Assembly (NCBI GenBank): GCA_001630475.1
Contig: KV419399.1
Span: forward strand, 904,594 to 936,830
From: Sistotremastrum niveocremeum HHB9708
Taxonomy: Eukaryota > Basidiomycota > Agaricomycetes > Sistotremastrales > Sistotremastraceae
Direction: 5' to 3'
Length of the DNA: 32,237 nt
The translations under genes were made by a program, and so were the position numbers. The notes beneath the pieces were generated by a model. The model was not told the DNA's origin and did not search any database. It saw nothing but the letters and a program-made list of their open reading frames with translations. This document shows, in pieces, positions 1 through 8,966 of the stretch (its first letter is position 1; each line of letters opens with the position of its first letter).

Positions 1-106
1 ACATGGGTATACCTGCATGGGTACCTGTACCTGGCAAGTACGAGTATGGGATTTTGCCTAAAAAAAACAGGCAGGTACCTGCCCGCAGGTACCTGAGTAC
101 CACAGG
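1..106. repeat. GGTACCTG-word repeat, probable edge of a transposable element
   Basis: This stretch is built from repeated, partly palindromic words (GGTACCTG, CAGGTACC, GGGTAC) on both sides of an A8 run. Such dense short-word repetition resembles the subterminal regions of the MITEs elsewhere in the window, but the words differ and no matching second end or target duplication is visible because the window starts here. It abuts the 3' side of the minus-strand secreted-protein gene and replaces where its conserved cysteine region would be expected. The element class is not determined. Confidence 0.5.
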
Positions 107-479
107 TACATATTCGTTGGAGGCCTTAGTGCACGCGTCTGGGGTTCCAAGCAACTTCGATTGATGGACTGTTTGCACGCCCACAGTATCTAGTGATATG
201 CATTGGCAATGTGATTCCGTCGTTGAGAAATTATAGCTCACAACCAGAATTACACGTCTGACGCAACCGCTCGTATGTCCGACCTATTGAACATTGTGTC
301 AATATACTGTTGAATATCGCAACATCTGATATTTGATACGCACACGGTGTCTCCTTGATGGTCAAGGTATACCAGTCCATCGCAACTCCTTTGCATACCG
401 TATTGCCAGTGAGTGTTTGGCTGAAAGCCGTCGCAGATAGCCATCCAAGTCCCCCAATAAGAACCAGACCATTCTTCAT
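107..479 (-). CDS. Truncated secreted/membrane protein gene (WYT...ETPC...TYERLRQ family), 5' part only
   Basis: The ATG at 479 opens a signal-peptide-like N-terminus (MKNGLVLIGGLGWLSATAFS). The unspliced frame then gives the motif DWYTLTIKETPC. Removing introns at 284-343 and 190-241, both with GT...AG ends and phase 1, joins it to RTYERLRQTCNSGYTVGV and then a stretch ending DACTKASNEYV. This cysteine-spaced pattern is what I recall from a basidiomycete family of secreted or multi-spanning proteins of unknown function; the family match is from memory. After about 107 the frame enters the GGTACCTG repeat and stays open to the window edge, but the expected later cysteines are not seen. The gene is therefore either interrupted by the repeat or continues outside. 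Exons are 344-479, 242-283 and about 107-189. No function is proposed. Confidence 0.5.
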
Positions 480-579
480 CGTAAACTGAGAATATGAGAA
501 GAAAACACAATAGAGAGAGATGGCCGTCCTTGCGCTGCAAATCTTCGGGGGCGATAAGTACCCTCTCATTCGAGACAGT

Positions 580-1849
580 TATGCACCGGGACATAGCAAG
601 ACGATGATCCAAGGAGTCATTCCAGTTGAGCCCTCATGTGATAACAATTTCATAACTCTTGGTCCTGCATCCGACTTTGATATGCAATGTTGAGCACAAT
701 GATTCGAATACGATTGCTTTGAAGGCACGACAAAGAATTGAGGTCTCCTAGATACATTGCAATAGATCGAAGGTCCGAGAGCTATAATCACAAGGTGTTT
801 GAATTGAATCATTTGAATGTGTCAAGACGGGACCAATGACCATTAACAGAATGACCGTACGCGTTGGAGAACTTGAATCGCTCAACTTGCAATCGAGCCT
901 ACCAGTATAATCGACCTGCAGATAATTCAGGTCAGGGCCCTGAGCCCCCCACAGGCCGCATTTGGACTTTTGACGAGCTTTCTTCATTTTCATGTTCATC
1001 AATGAGTCATCACGAGCACGATCTGTTCCGCATCAACTTTACTTGCAAACAGACTGGGCATGAGATCCTACAACATCCATGGTGCACTCTGTATAGGATT
1101 GGAGTTGATTAGAACAAAATGAGTCCCGTGAGCTCGTCGTTCAACGTACCTCCAACCTCTCAGATCTCAAAGGTCGTCGTCAAGCAATCATCAAGCGAAC
1201 GGAGATACTGCGGAGATGGCTGCTACTTTTGATTTCGCGATAGACGCTCAGAGCTTTGCCTCCGAAACGCGATTCCGCTAATACACCACCACCACCACCG
1301 CTTGTGTGCGCCCCTCAAGAGTCTCGCTACGAATGATATACGCCGAGAACTTGGGAAGAGTCCGATGAATCATTTCGCTTAATGTTCGTATCTACCATAC
1401 GCCACCATACCTCTCCACAGCTTTTTTGAGGTGCAACACTCCCACATGAAAAATGTGACATGATTCACGGTGACATGCAGATGCACTGGCAACTGCTTCA
1501 TTCTCACCGAGATCGCATCTGTCGATAAGCTGGTGGTGATCCTTCAGAAACTGAGCTTATAGATCTATCTGATGCTAACCCCCATCATGATGGTCGGGTT
1601 GACTCGTTAGGCGAATCGCCGGCGCGCAAAATTGTGCCACTGGCACCGCATAACTTTGCGAACGCGTCACCGCAGACTTCCAATCCACGTTTCAATCCAC
1701 GTATCCAAATTGCCGTTGAGCCCCAGGCTTGCGCGCAGATCTTGCCAACCTGGAAAATCTTGCCGGCTCTGTGCTACATGTACAAGATCACGCATCAACC
1801 GTGCAACGGAAGGCAAACGACAACGAACGGTCATGTCAATAAGAAATGA
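580..1849. other. Intergenic stretch without a supported gene
   Basis: Only short reading frames occur on both strands. None has a recognisable motif, a plausible splice series or similarity to other parts of the window. A (CAC)-type run lies near 1281-1300. I see no terminal inverted repeats here. Confidence 0.5.
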
Positions 1850-1855
1850 TTTATT
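1850..1855 (-). terminator. Poly(A) signal of F-box copy A
   Basis: AATAAA on the minus strand, seven nucleotides past the position where the unshifted stop codon of copy A would lie (1862-1864). It is the best candidate for 3' end formation of copy A. Confidence 0.35.
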
Positions 1856-1920
1856 CTAAGCTTACGCGTAGAAGTCGTCAGCTACAGGCCCGAATACAGG
1901 CTTTCGAAGCTCGAGAATGT

Positions 1921-3988
1921 CTACAAACACTTGACATTCTCAAGATTCAAGTTCTGGCTGCCGGAATGCTTCTCTATCCAGATGCATCGGGAATCAATCA
2001 CCAATCTCGACAATTTGAAGCCAGCGGTCATGCGATTCGATAAGCATGTCAGAAATAGGCCATGACGATGTTTGCTTTCCTGCAATTTCCTCTGTTCAAG
2101 GGCTTCAAAGGACATATCAGATGCTTCGAATACCCTTTCATCGTCGGCGGGGTCATCGCCGAGTGGACAGGAAATTCCGACGTAATAGTCTTTTTCATAT
2201 CCAAGGTGAAGAGAGACCAAGCACGGGAAAGGCATCTCTGAGAGTAGGCCTGTGATTCCCAGAATGTTGAACAACTCTTCATCCACAGTCCCTCCAACCT
2301 CCAACCTCGTGATACCGCTGAATGCGGTCACCAATGTAGGCCAAACACATGGTGGAGTATCACGAAGGCACCAAGAACGCGGGTGCTGATGAACCGTGAG
2401 ATCCGTCACGTTCTTGAACGAGTGAATGATCTCGTCCAGATTGGCGTACCACCAGCTTTGAAGGGTTTCTTTGCATGTGATTTCTCCACGAAGATCTACT
2501 TCAAGCGAATGTCGCTTTTGAGGGGATGTGGACTGAGGATCTGGGAATATGGCTTTGATAACGTCATACGTGACTCTCAGCTCTAGAGATGTGCTGCTTG
2601 CCATGTGATTGGCGACATATGTAGGTAGAAGGGGAGCAGTACAGCCTGTCGAAGGTTGAAGAGATATGTTGAATTGAGCAGGATGATCAAACGTGTAGGT
2701 GTTGAACATTTGTTCCAGCTCATTTCTAGACAAAGGCCATGTCTTCAGTTCTCGAAGATTTTTAAGAGATAAGACTGAGTCATCAATCTGTGCTTCGGGT
2801 CCCATATACTCTCTGGTCATAACTGTGATTCCAGAGAATACGAGAACTTCGAGCCCAGAACAACGCCGGAGAAGGGTCACAATATCATTCCCGCCAAGAT
2901 GGACTTTACTGAAGATGACGCGAATTTCTTGAAGCGACGCGGGGAGAGTGTCGACCCAAGTTCCCTTCAGTAAACATCCTCGAAGTTCTAGAGTTCTCAG
3001 GGAGAGAAACGATGTACACGACGGTAGCGCGTAAGTGCGCTCGTCATCGTGGACAAGCAGGTGAGTGAGTAAAGGCGCCAGATTGTGAGTGATGATATTT
3101 TCAAGAAGAAGAACTGCCGCAGCCGGATTTTGTGGCGGTTCGGGCTCTCCCCATCCACGAAAACCTCGGAAATAATCTGCCCAGGGATGGAATTCAATTC
3201 CCCGTGCTCTTTTGATGTGGTTCATTAGTAGCTCTGAATATTTTTGGTCGAAAGATGAGTCATCGTTTGTCGAAATGGCTAGCTGGAGTCCTGCATTCTT
3301 ACTTAGAGTAAGATATTTTGCGATTTTCCAGTAGGGCCATGAGAAATTGATCGCGGACCAAAATCGCGGGTCGGTTCGAACGATATGAAACCATGTGGAG
3401 CAACTGCGTCCGTGTTGTGTGTTGTTCAAGATTGATGTTATAAATTGTAAAGAAGGGACGTACACCAGCATGATGTCCATTAAATATCTAGAAGCATGGT
3501 CTTGCTTTCGGTATCCATTACGTCCACAGTCGTAACCTTGGTAGAATTCTGTTTTACGAGCAGATTGGGCGTATCGAAGCAAAATCTGCCCTTGTAACTC
3601 CCTTGGAAGAGCTTTCAAGAAGGCTGTCTCGAAATTGGACTCTCGATTCATCGCTGATGTGGTTTCTGAGAAAGCCGCACTCAAATGCTTCATAGTCTTT
3701 TGAGCAGCTGCGTGAAGCTTGTTCGCCTGAGAACGTAGAGTACTGGCAGTATTGTCATTCTTGATAGTCTCTCTGACTTCTTCTCTGAGATTGCAGTGAA
3801 TGCCGAAGTCAATGATAGGATTAGTAGACGTCTGAACTGGAAACGAGAACTTACACGTGTTTTGTAGCCGTTTGAAGAATTTCGATCAGTCTCTCGATAT
3901 TTTCATCCAGAGCTTGTGCACCAATCTTGCCAGATCGGATAACTAGATTGTCTATGAAAGACCACGGCTTCCAGTGCTCATTATCCAT
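1921..3988 (-). CDS. F-box-like/LRR protein, paralog A (645 aa, C-terminus shortened by frameshift)
   Basis: Three exons, 3855-3988, 3464-3784 and 1921-3403, with introns of 70 and 60 nt, both phase 2 and conserved in the paralogs. Residues about 1-44 are a short helix (KIGAQALDEN). A charged helical stretch follows, then an F-box-like core (LPRELQGQILLRYAQ ... CSTWFHIVRTDPRFW), then a long leucine-rich C-terminal region with LRR-like strands such as SLRTLELRGCLLKG. Family knowledge suggests a substrate-recognition subunit of an SCF ubiquitin ligase; the substrate is unknown. The ATG at 3988 aligns with that of copy E. Compared with E, one nucleotide is missing just after the VK codons near the end, so a TAG at 1921-1923 cuts off roughly 20 residues; the older frame runs on to 1862-1864. 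A small MITE sits just upstream. Probably expressed but slightly truncated. Confidence 0.75.
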
Positions 3989-4015
3989 TGACGCAAAAGA
4001 AAGAGAAACGTGGTA

Positions 4016-4283
4016 CTGTGCTCCAACAAACAAGTGTCCCTACCCCCGTGACATGTGACCAAAATGAACCAAGTGTCCCACTGTCCCAGACCCAAATTTT
4101 CTGCGTGACCAAAGCAAAAAATGTGTCCCAAATCGCATTTCCGAGCCGAAAAATGATTTTTGAAATTTTATTTTATATAAAAAGTGTCCCAAAAATCTAT
4201 GTGACGCGTGACAGGACACTTTTTAGTGTCCCAAAGAGAGGTGGTGTGACGCGTGACTGGGACATATGATTGTTGGAGCACAG
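4016..4283. mobile_element. Small TA-flanked MITE (Tc1/mariner-like), 268 bp
   Basis: Inverted ends CTGTGCTCCAACAA and TTGTTGGAGCACAG are flanked by TA on both sides. The wider 17-bp palindromic end GTACTGTGCTCCAACAA makes the exact border ambiguous by a few bases. The interior carries repeated words (AAGTGTCCC, GTGTCCCAAA, GTGACGCGTGAC) and no transposase. It separates the start of copy A from upstream sequence that still aligns with the region upstream of copy E, which shows it is an insertion. The superfamily is inferred from TA and the end sequence only. Confidence 0.65.
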
Positions 4284-4523
4284 TACAGCAGTCGGACTCT
4301 CCGAGAAGTCCGGATGACGATTTCAAGTCCGACAAGCGCGGACGTCCATCCAGTTTTTCCGCTATCTAACGACTCTCAAGATTGTCCAGAGTCAGAAGAA
4401 GAGAAAGAGATATTGCTGAAGGTGATAGATTCGTGTAGACAGGAAACCTATGACGAGGACGATAGTCGGATTATCTCGGATACTCAGTTCGTAGTCGTGC
4501 TTCGAGTTTCAAATATTAATAAC
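4284..4523 (-). other. Upstream region of F-box copy A
   Basis: On the minus strand this sequence aligns with the spacer upstream of copy E: both contain TGGACGTCC...CGCTT.TCGGACTTG followed by ATCCGGA.TTCTCGG. Copy C has a related block near 17486-17530. It may hold the promoter or 5' UTR. In copy E it is also open in the coding frame, so an N-terminal extension cannot be excluded. Confidence 0.4.
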
Positions 4524-4980
4524 TAGTGTTTGAAAGTCGGGTCAGGTCAGGTTTTGGGCACCTCCGAGGCGATGACTGCAACTTCTAGTGGTCATGGTCA
4601 TGAGATTTTGCCATGACCATGACTGCTAGCGGTTGTGGTCTTGCCAAAACTGGGTGACCATGACCAGACTTTGACCAGTCTTTGTGGTCATGACCTCAAA
4701 AAAGTCCTAAATCTCCACTTTTTAATACTTAATCTGGTTTGTTGGACCTCATATATGATGTATATGACAAGCAGAACACGCCAGAAGGCCTGGGGAAGGC
4801 TCTAGACAATGATCTACCTATGCTGGTCATGGGGTCCAGTCATGGATTACCGGGAGGTCCATGACTGCAACCTGACCATGAGCCCCAAGGCATGACCATG
4901 ACCACGGTCTGGTCATAGTGGTCAGGTTCCAGTCAAGTTACGGTTTTTGAGCAGTCGTGTGACCCGACTTTCAAACACTA
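4524..4980. mobile_element. hAT-like MITE E1, 457 bp
   Basis: Ends TAGTGTTTGAAAGTCGGGTC and its inverted copy at 4961-4980 are flanked by a perfect 8-bp target duplication TTAATAAC (4516-4523 and 4981-4988). Eight-base duplications and TAG/CAG-type ends point to the hAT superfamily. The flanks are full of the words GGTCATG/CATGACC, while the centre (about 4690-4850) is unique sequence shared with element E5 in the opposite orientation. There is no coding capacity. It lies in the spacer between copies B and A. Confidence 0.85.
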
Positions 4981-5046
4981 TTAATAACGTTAACCGCTTA
5001 GTCAAGTCTTCAGCTTTTGAGCGACATGACAGTATGGTATATTCAT

Positions 5047-7646
5047 TTACAAATTCTTCATTGCGTCCCACACATCGGGAGTCTTACGGTTCCACCCAGG
5101 TAGCGAGTACTGAATCTCGACATTATCAACGAACCGCTTCACAGATTTCAGGTTCAGCTCGTTTTGATCACGCTGCCTCTCAATCCATGAGCACCAAGGA
5201 TCAACAACCAGCCTTGACAACTTCACACCCGCAGACATACGTTTTGCCTAGTGTTCTGAGGTCCAGTCACGACTGGACTTTTGACCCCCGGAGGGTGCGA
5301 CTGGCAACTGCCGGTCCGGTTGCTGTCCAAAATTTGGTGTGACTGGCAACTGCGACTGCGGTTGCGGTCCGGCGACCGGTCACGGCTGCGACCAGTTGCG
5401 CAACCAGTCATGGCCACTTTTTCCAGTCACAATTGGTCTTTCATCAATATTTTAATCATTATTATATTATATATGCTGTATATACACCTCACATGATGTG
5501 ATACATGCCTATAGACACCAATATATACTGTACATGTCACTCAAAACACCCATTTGAGACCCAAAATACCCTCTGGGTACCCTGGTTGGGGACCCTTAAG
5601 GGTCCTCGGTTGCGACCACGGTCACGACCAGTCATGACTGCGGTTGCCGGTTGCCTGATTTTCCAAGAACCTGGGCAACCGGCAACTGCGGTCCGGTCAC
5701 GGTCCGGTCGCAACTGCCGGTTGCCACCGGTCACGGCAACTGGACCTTGGAACACTAGATTTGCCAAACATGTCAAGAGCACTTGTTGATCTTTCCACTT
5801 CTGCTTCTTGTCGTCTGAACTTGAATGTTCGGACCGATTACGAGCAGGATTGGATGCACGCTGATCGAGCCAAAGGGACACCAGTTTTGGCCATGGCATA
5901 CCCGAGCCTGAACTGGGTTGTCCCAATATTATGAACATCTCATCTCTGAGATATCCGCTAATTTCGACGCTTGCAACGTGAATGCAGACGGCAAGTAACG
6001 AAGCCCAAACGCTCCAGTCATCGACCCCATGGCTGACACGAAGATGAGTCAAGTTGATGAAAGGACGCACGACCTCGTTCGCAATGCTGGTTCGACTACG
6101 CAAAGAGGTTCGTTCGTCCTGAATGTTCACCTCCACTCGATACAAGACAGTTGGGTTTCCGATATCAGCGAACGTGCTACAAATGGACTCTCTTCGGGTG
6201 TTCCACACCTCAAACTTTAGGGATTTAGTGCGCCTCATGGAATCAACGAGATGATCGGGAATCGTTGGGAAATAGAAGTCCCAGTCCATGGATAACCTAA
6301 CCGTGGACAGACACCGGAACGCAAAGCTGTTGAATAGGCGCTCCACCCCGCCTCTGGCAAGTGTCCAAGGTACCAAGTCTTGAAGACAATCCATGGAGAC
6401 GGCAGAGTGGTCAATCGATGTCATGATTTCTTCGCGCTCTCGAGGAACGACTTCGTTGTATAAGAAGAGGACCATTTCAAGCTTTGGATATCGTTTGAGA
6501 AGGAGGGTGAAATCGTGGTCATTGGCCGTGATTTCGCTGTTTATTATGTGGATGATTTTGAGAGAGGCGGGTAGCGATGATATCCATGGTCCGCTCAATA
6601 AGCATCCTCTGAGCCGGAGAGTGCTCAGGGAAGCAAACGGCATGCACTGCGGGAGAGGAAAATACAAAGCAGGATCAGCAACGGAGTGCCATCCGTTGAT
6701 CCGGAGGTGAGCGAGAGCAGGAGCGGGTTGTGTGCAAAGGAGATCCGAAAGCCATTTCATGCTCGAACCTACGGATGGATCTGATCCGAATGGAAATTCG
6801 TATCCGACGGTCCATGTTGCCTGCCGACTTGTCGACGAATGAGAACCGTCGGTGTTAAGCTCGATGGCTTGAACGCGATTCAAATGCTTCAGGAAGAGAG
6901 GTGCTTTGGAAGTCATCGATTCATCGTGAGTTGGGATTTCCAAATAAAGTTTAGCGTTTTTGCTGAGGACAAGATGTGTTTCAATCCGCCTTTGAGGCCA
7001 ATCGAAGTCGACAGTGTTCCAAAATCGTGCATCCGTGCGAACAGTATGAAGCCATGTAGAACATCTGCATGTCCAAATTTTATTAGATGTCGAACACGCC
7101 GCTGCATGCGAAGGGAATTCACGTACACCAACATAACAGGAGCCCACAACAAAGACCGAAACCTCCGTTCTCCAACTTCTCGTCGATGATGATGCTCCTC
7201 AAGAGAAAAGTCAGATTCGGCGCACCGATGTAGGATATCAGTCTGGATCTCCCGCGGCAGAGTTCTCGCGAAGGCTGAGTCGAAGTTGGACTCTCTCTTA
7301 ATCGCTGATTCCGCCCTGTCAAAAGATGCCAGTGTCATTTGACAAGTCGCGTGAATATCCATCGCTTTGGATCTTAGCGCCTCGGCGCTCCTGTCGATCT
7401 TCACAGCAGCTTTGACCTCTGCTCTAAAATCGAGTCCCAAGTCGATCAAATCCCCGAGCCGGATAGACTGAACCCAATGACTCACACGTTCTCCGCAGCT
7501 ACTTGAAGAGTATGGAGTAGCTTCTCGATTGTTTCATCCAAAGCCCGTGCACCGATGTTCCCAGCACGGCTGACCAGGTCGGCCATGAACAATGATGGTG
7601 CCTCATCCTCGGGTTTTCTGGCGGATGAAGGCGATAGATTCGCCAT
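5047..7646 (-). pseudogene. F-box-like/LRR protein, paralog B, last exon split by MITE E2
   Basis: Exons are 7486-7646, 7127-7423, 5758-7064, and, beyond the MITE, 5047-5248. Introns of 62 nt each match the positions and phases of the other copies. The start is either the ATG at 7646 (MANLSPSS) or that at 7586 (MADLVSRAG), which aligns with copy D; upstream of 7646 the frame is open but without ATG. Residues show the N-terminal helix, then IDRSAEALRSKAMDIH, then the F-box-like core LPREIQTDILHRCAE ... CSTWLHTVRTDARFW, then LRR-like repeats. Apart from the MITE I find no lesion. Reading through the insertion would replace the last 60-odd residues (after LLTCLAN) with 73 residues encoded by the MITE, ending at 5537, for a 661-aa chimeric protein. 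Closest relative in the window is copy D. Whether it is a functional gene or a pseudogene is open. Confidence 0.7.
5249..5757. mobile_element. hAT-like MITE E2, 509 bp, inside copy B
   Basis: Ends TAGTGTTCTGAGGTCCAG and CTGGACCTTGGAACACTA are imperfect inverted repeats. The flanking 8-mers GTTTTGCC (5241-5248) and GATTTGCC (5758-5765) match at 7 of 8 positions, as expected for an old hAT-type target duplication. Words such as GGTTGC, GCAACTG, CCGGT and GACTGG recur on both strands. Reversed, the segment around the GGACCCTTAAGGGTCC palindrome matches E3. No transposase is encoded. It interrupts the LLTCLAN(R)MSAG motif of copy B. Confidence 0.8.
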
Positions 7647-7739
7647 TGAATGGATTGAGAAAGGATGCCTTCTTGTATTGGTGGTGTCCGAGCCTGCTTG
7701 CCACCCGTCCTGGACGTCCTCGGGAAATTCAACCTTCAA

Positions 7740-8535
7740 CCTTGCGATTTCAACTCCGACTCCGGATGCCGATTAACAAGCAAGAGAAGCCATTGCTGTG
7801 ATTATTTTATGTTGGCTTGCAGCCTTATCAATGCGGGTATCAATCACAAATTCCTATCCCAATATCTCAAAACCATCCAGATATCCAGAGTCGCCAGGGT
7901 CGCAAAAAATGAGGGTTCATATGCAGCATGCTGCTGCATGCATCGGGTGACGGGTGTAGAAATCCAAGATGTTGGATGCGAATGTGTCGATGACTACATT
8001 CTCGGTACATACAACGTACATATCCATCCAACGGAGGATGAGCTCTGGACGATCATAATTTAAGGTTCCTGGAGGAGCGTGTTTATCAATTGAGACGTTC
8101 TCGGAACCTTGAGCTCGTGTTCATGACGACAGGGTAGAAATTGAAAGCCAACGCCGTCGGGGAAAGAAAAGCAAAGGCAGAGAAGGTGAAGATATCCGCT
8201 CACATTCCGTGTCACCCTGGACTCCTGAAGTTGCACCTGAACAGTGACCTATCAGCGGTCGAAGGTCGACGGTCAAACAGCGCATCGCATGAATTCATCA
8301 CCTCCGATTCATCCACTCGTTGAATCCTGGAATCACTCATCCACCCTCCGTACACTTAGCGACGTAGCGACGTCAAGATCCAATAATTTGAAATAAATGG
8401 GTGATAAAGCGTAAATTTCAAGGGTGAACGTGTCAACCTGTCGACTCACCGAATCCAGAAACTTTACCTAGTTTACATGTACTGACGCTTTGACTGGGGA
8501 CTTACTATTGCTCAGCAGTGCCAAGAGAGAATGAC
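7740..8535. other. Intergenic region between copy B and the GH47 gene
   Basis: Just upstream of copy B the minus strand still resembles the region upstream of copy D (GGAGTCGGAGTTGAAATC). Further on I see no supported gene. A short self-complementary tract (GCAGCATGCTGCTGCATGC) lies at about 7924-7942 and a short direct repeat TAGCGACGTAGCGACG near 8358-8373. Confidence 0.4.
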
Positions 8536-8640
8536 ACCCTCATCTCAGTCCAGCTTACTCCATTACACGAATACACCGACTTTGTACCTGCTTTGTCTCC
8601 ACTTACCCGCTTCCCTCGCCGTCTCCTACCCTATTTGGTA
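8536..8640 (+). promoter_or_regulatory. Pyrimidine-rich probable transcription start region of the GH47 gene
   Basis: A CT-rich stretch precedes the coding region, typical of fungal transcription starts. A good 5' splice site (GGTAAGTG) lies at 8638, and a branch-like ATTAAC followed by ACACAG occurs at about 8890-8908, so a 5' UTR intron is possible. No clear TATA box was found. Confidence 0.3.
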
Positions 8641-8966
8641 AGTGAAACAACGATGCCGAGCTGCCGAAGAGGAAGTGCCGAGTTGCCGAGGGGATAAGGA
8701 TGCCGATTGCCGATGCCAAGAGATTGAATGCATCGGTTTCGGAGGCATCGGATGCCCCGCACGGCGCACGAGCGAGTGTGACCTGTTTTTCCTGCTCTGC
8801 TCGTGTCGTGTTCGACGTGTCTACCTATCCATTCATCCTCCTCATCACAGCTTTCCTCGTCGTCGGCGTCTGCTTCGTTGTCGACCTCACATTAACAACG
8901 AGGACACAGCACGGGCAGACCCACGTCCTAGAACGACGTGCCTGAACCTCAGACATCGAGTTGGAG

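Noticed and set aside
3988-4269. Plus-strand frame of 93 codons at the A upstream region
   Set aside because: It coincides with the TA-flanked MITE and its repeated GTGTCCC words.
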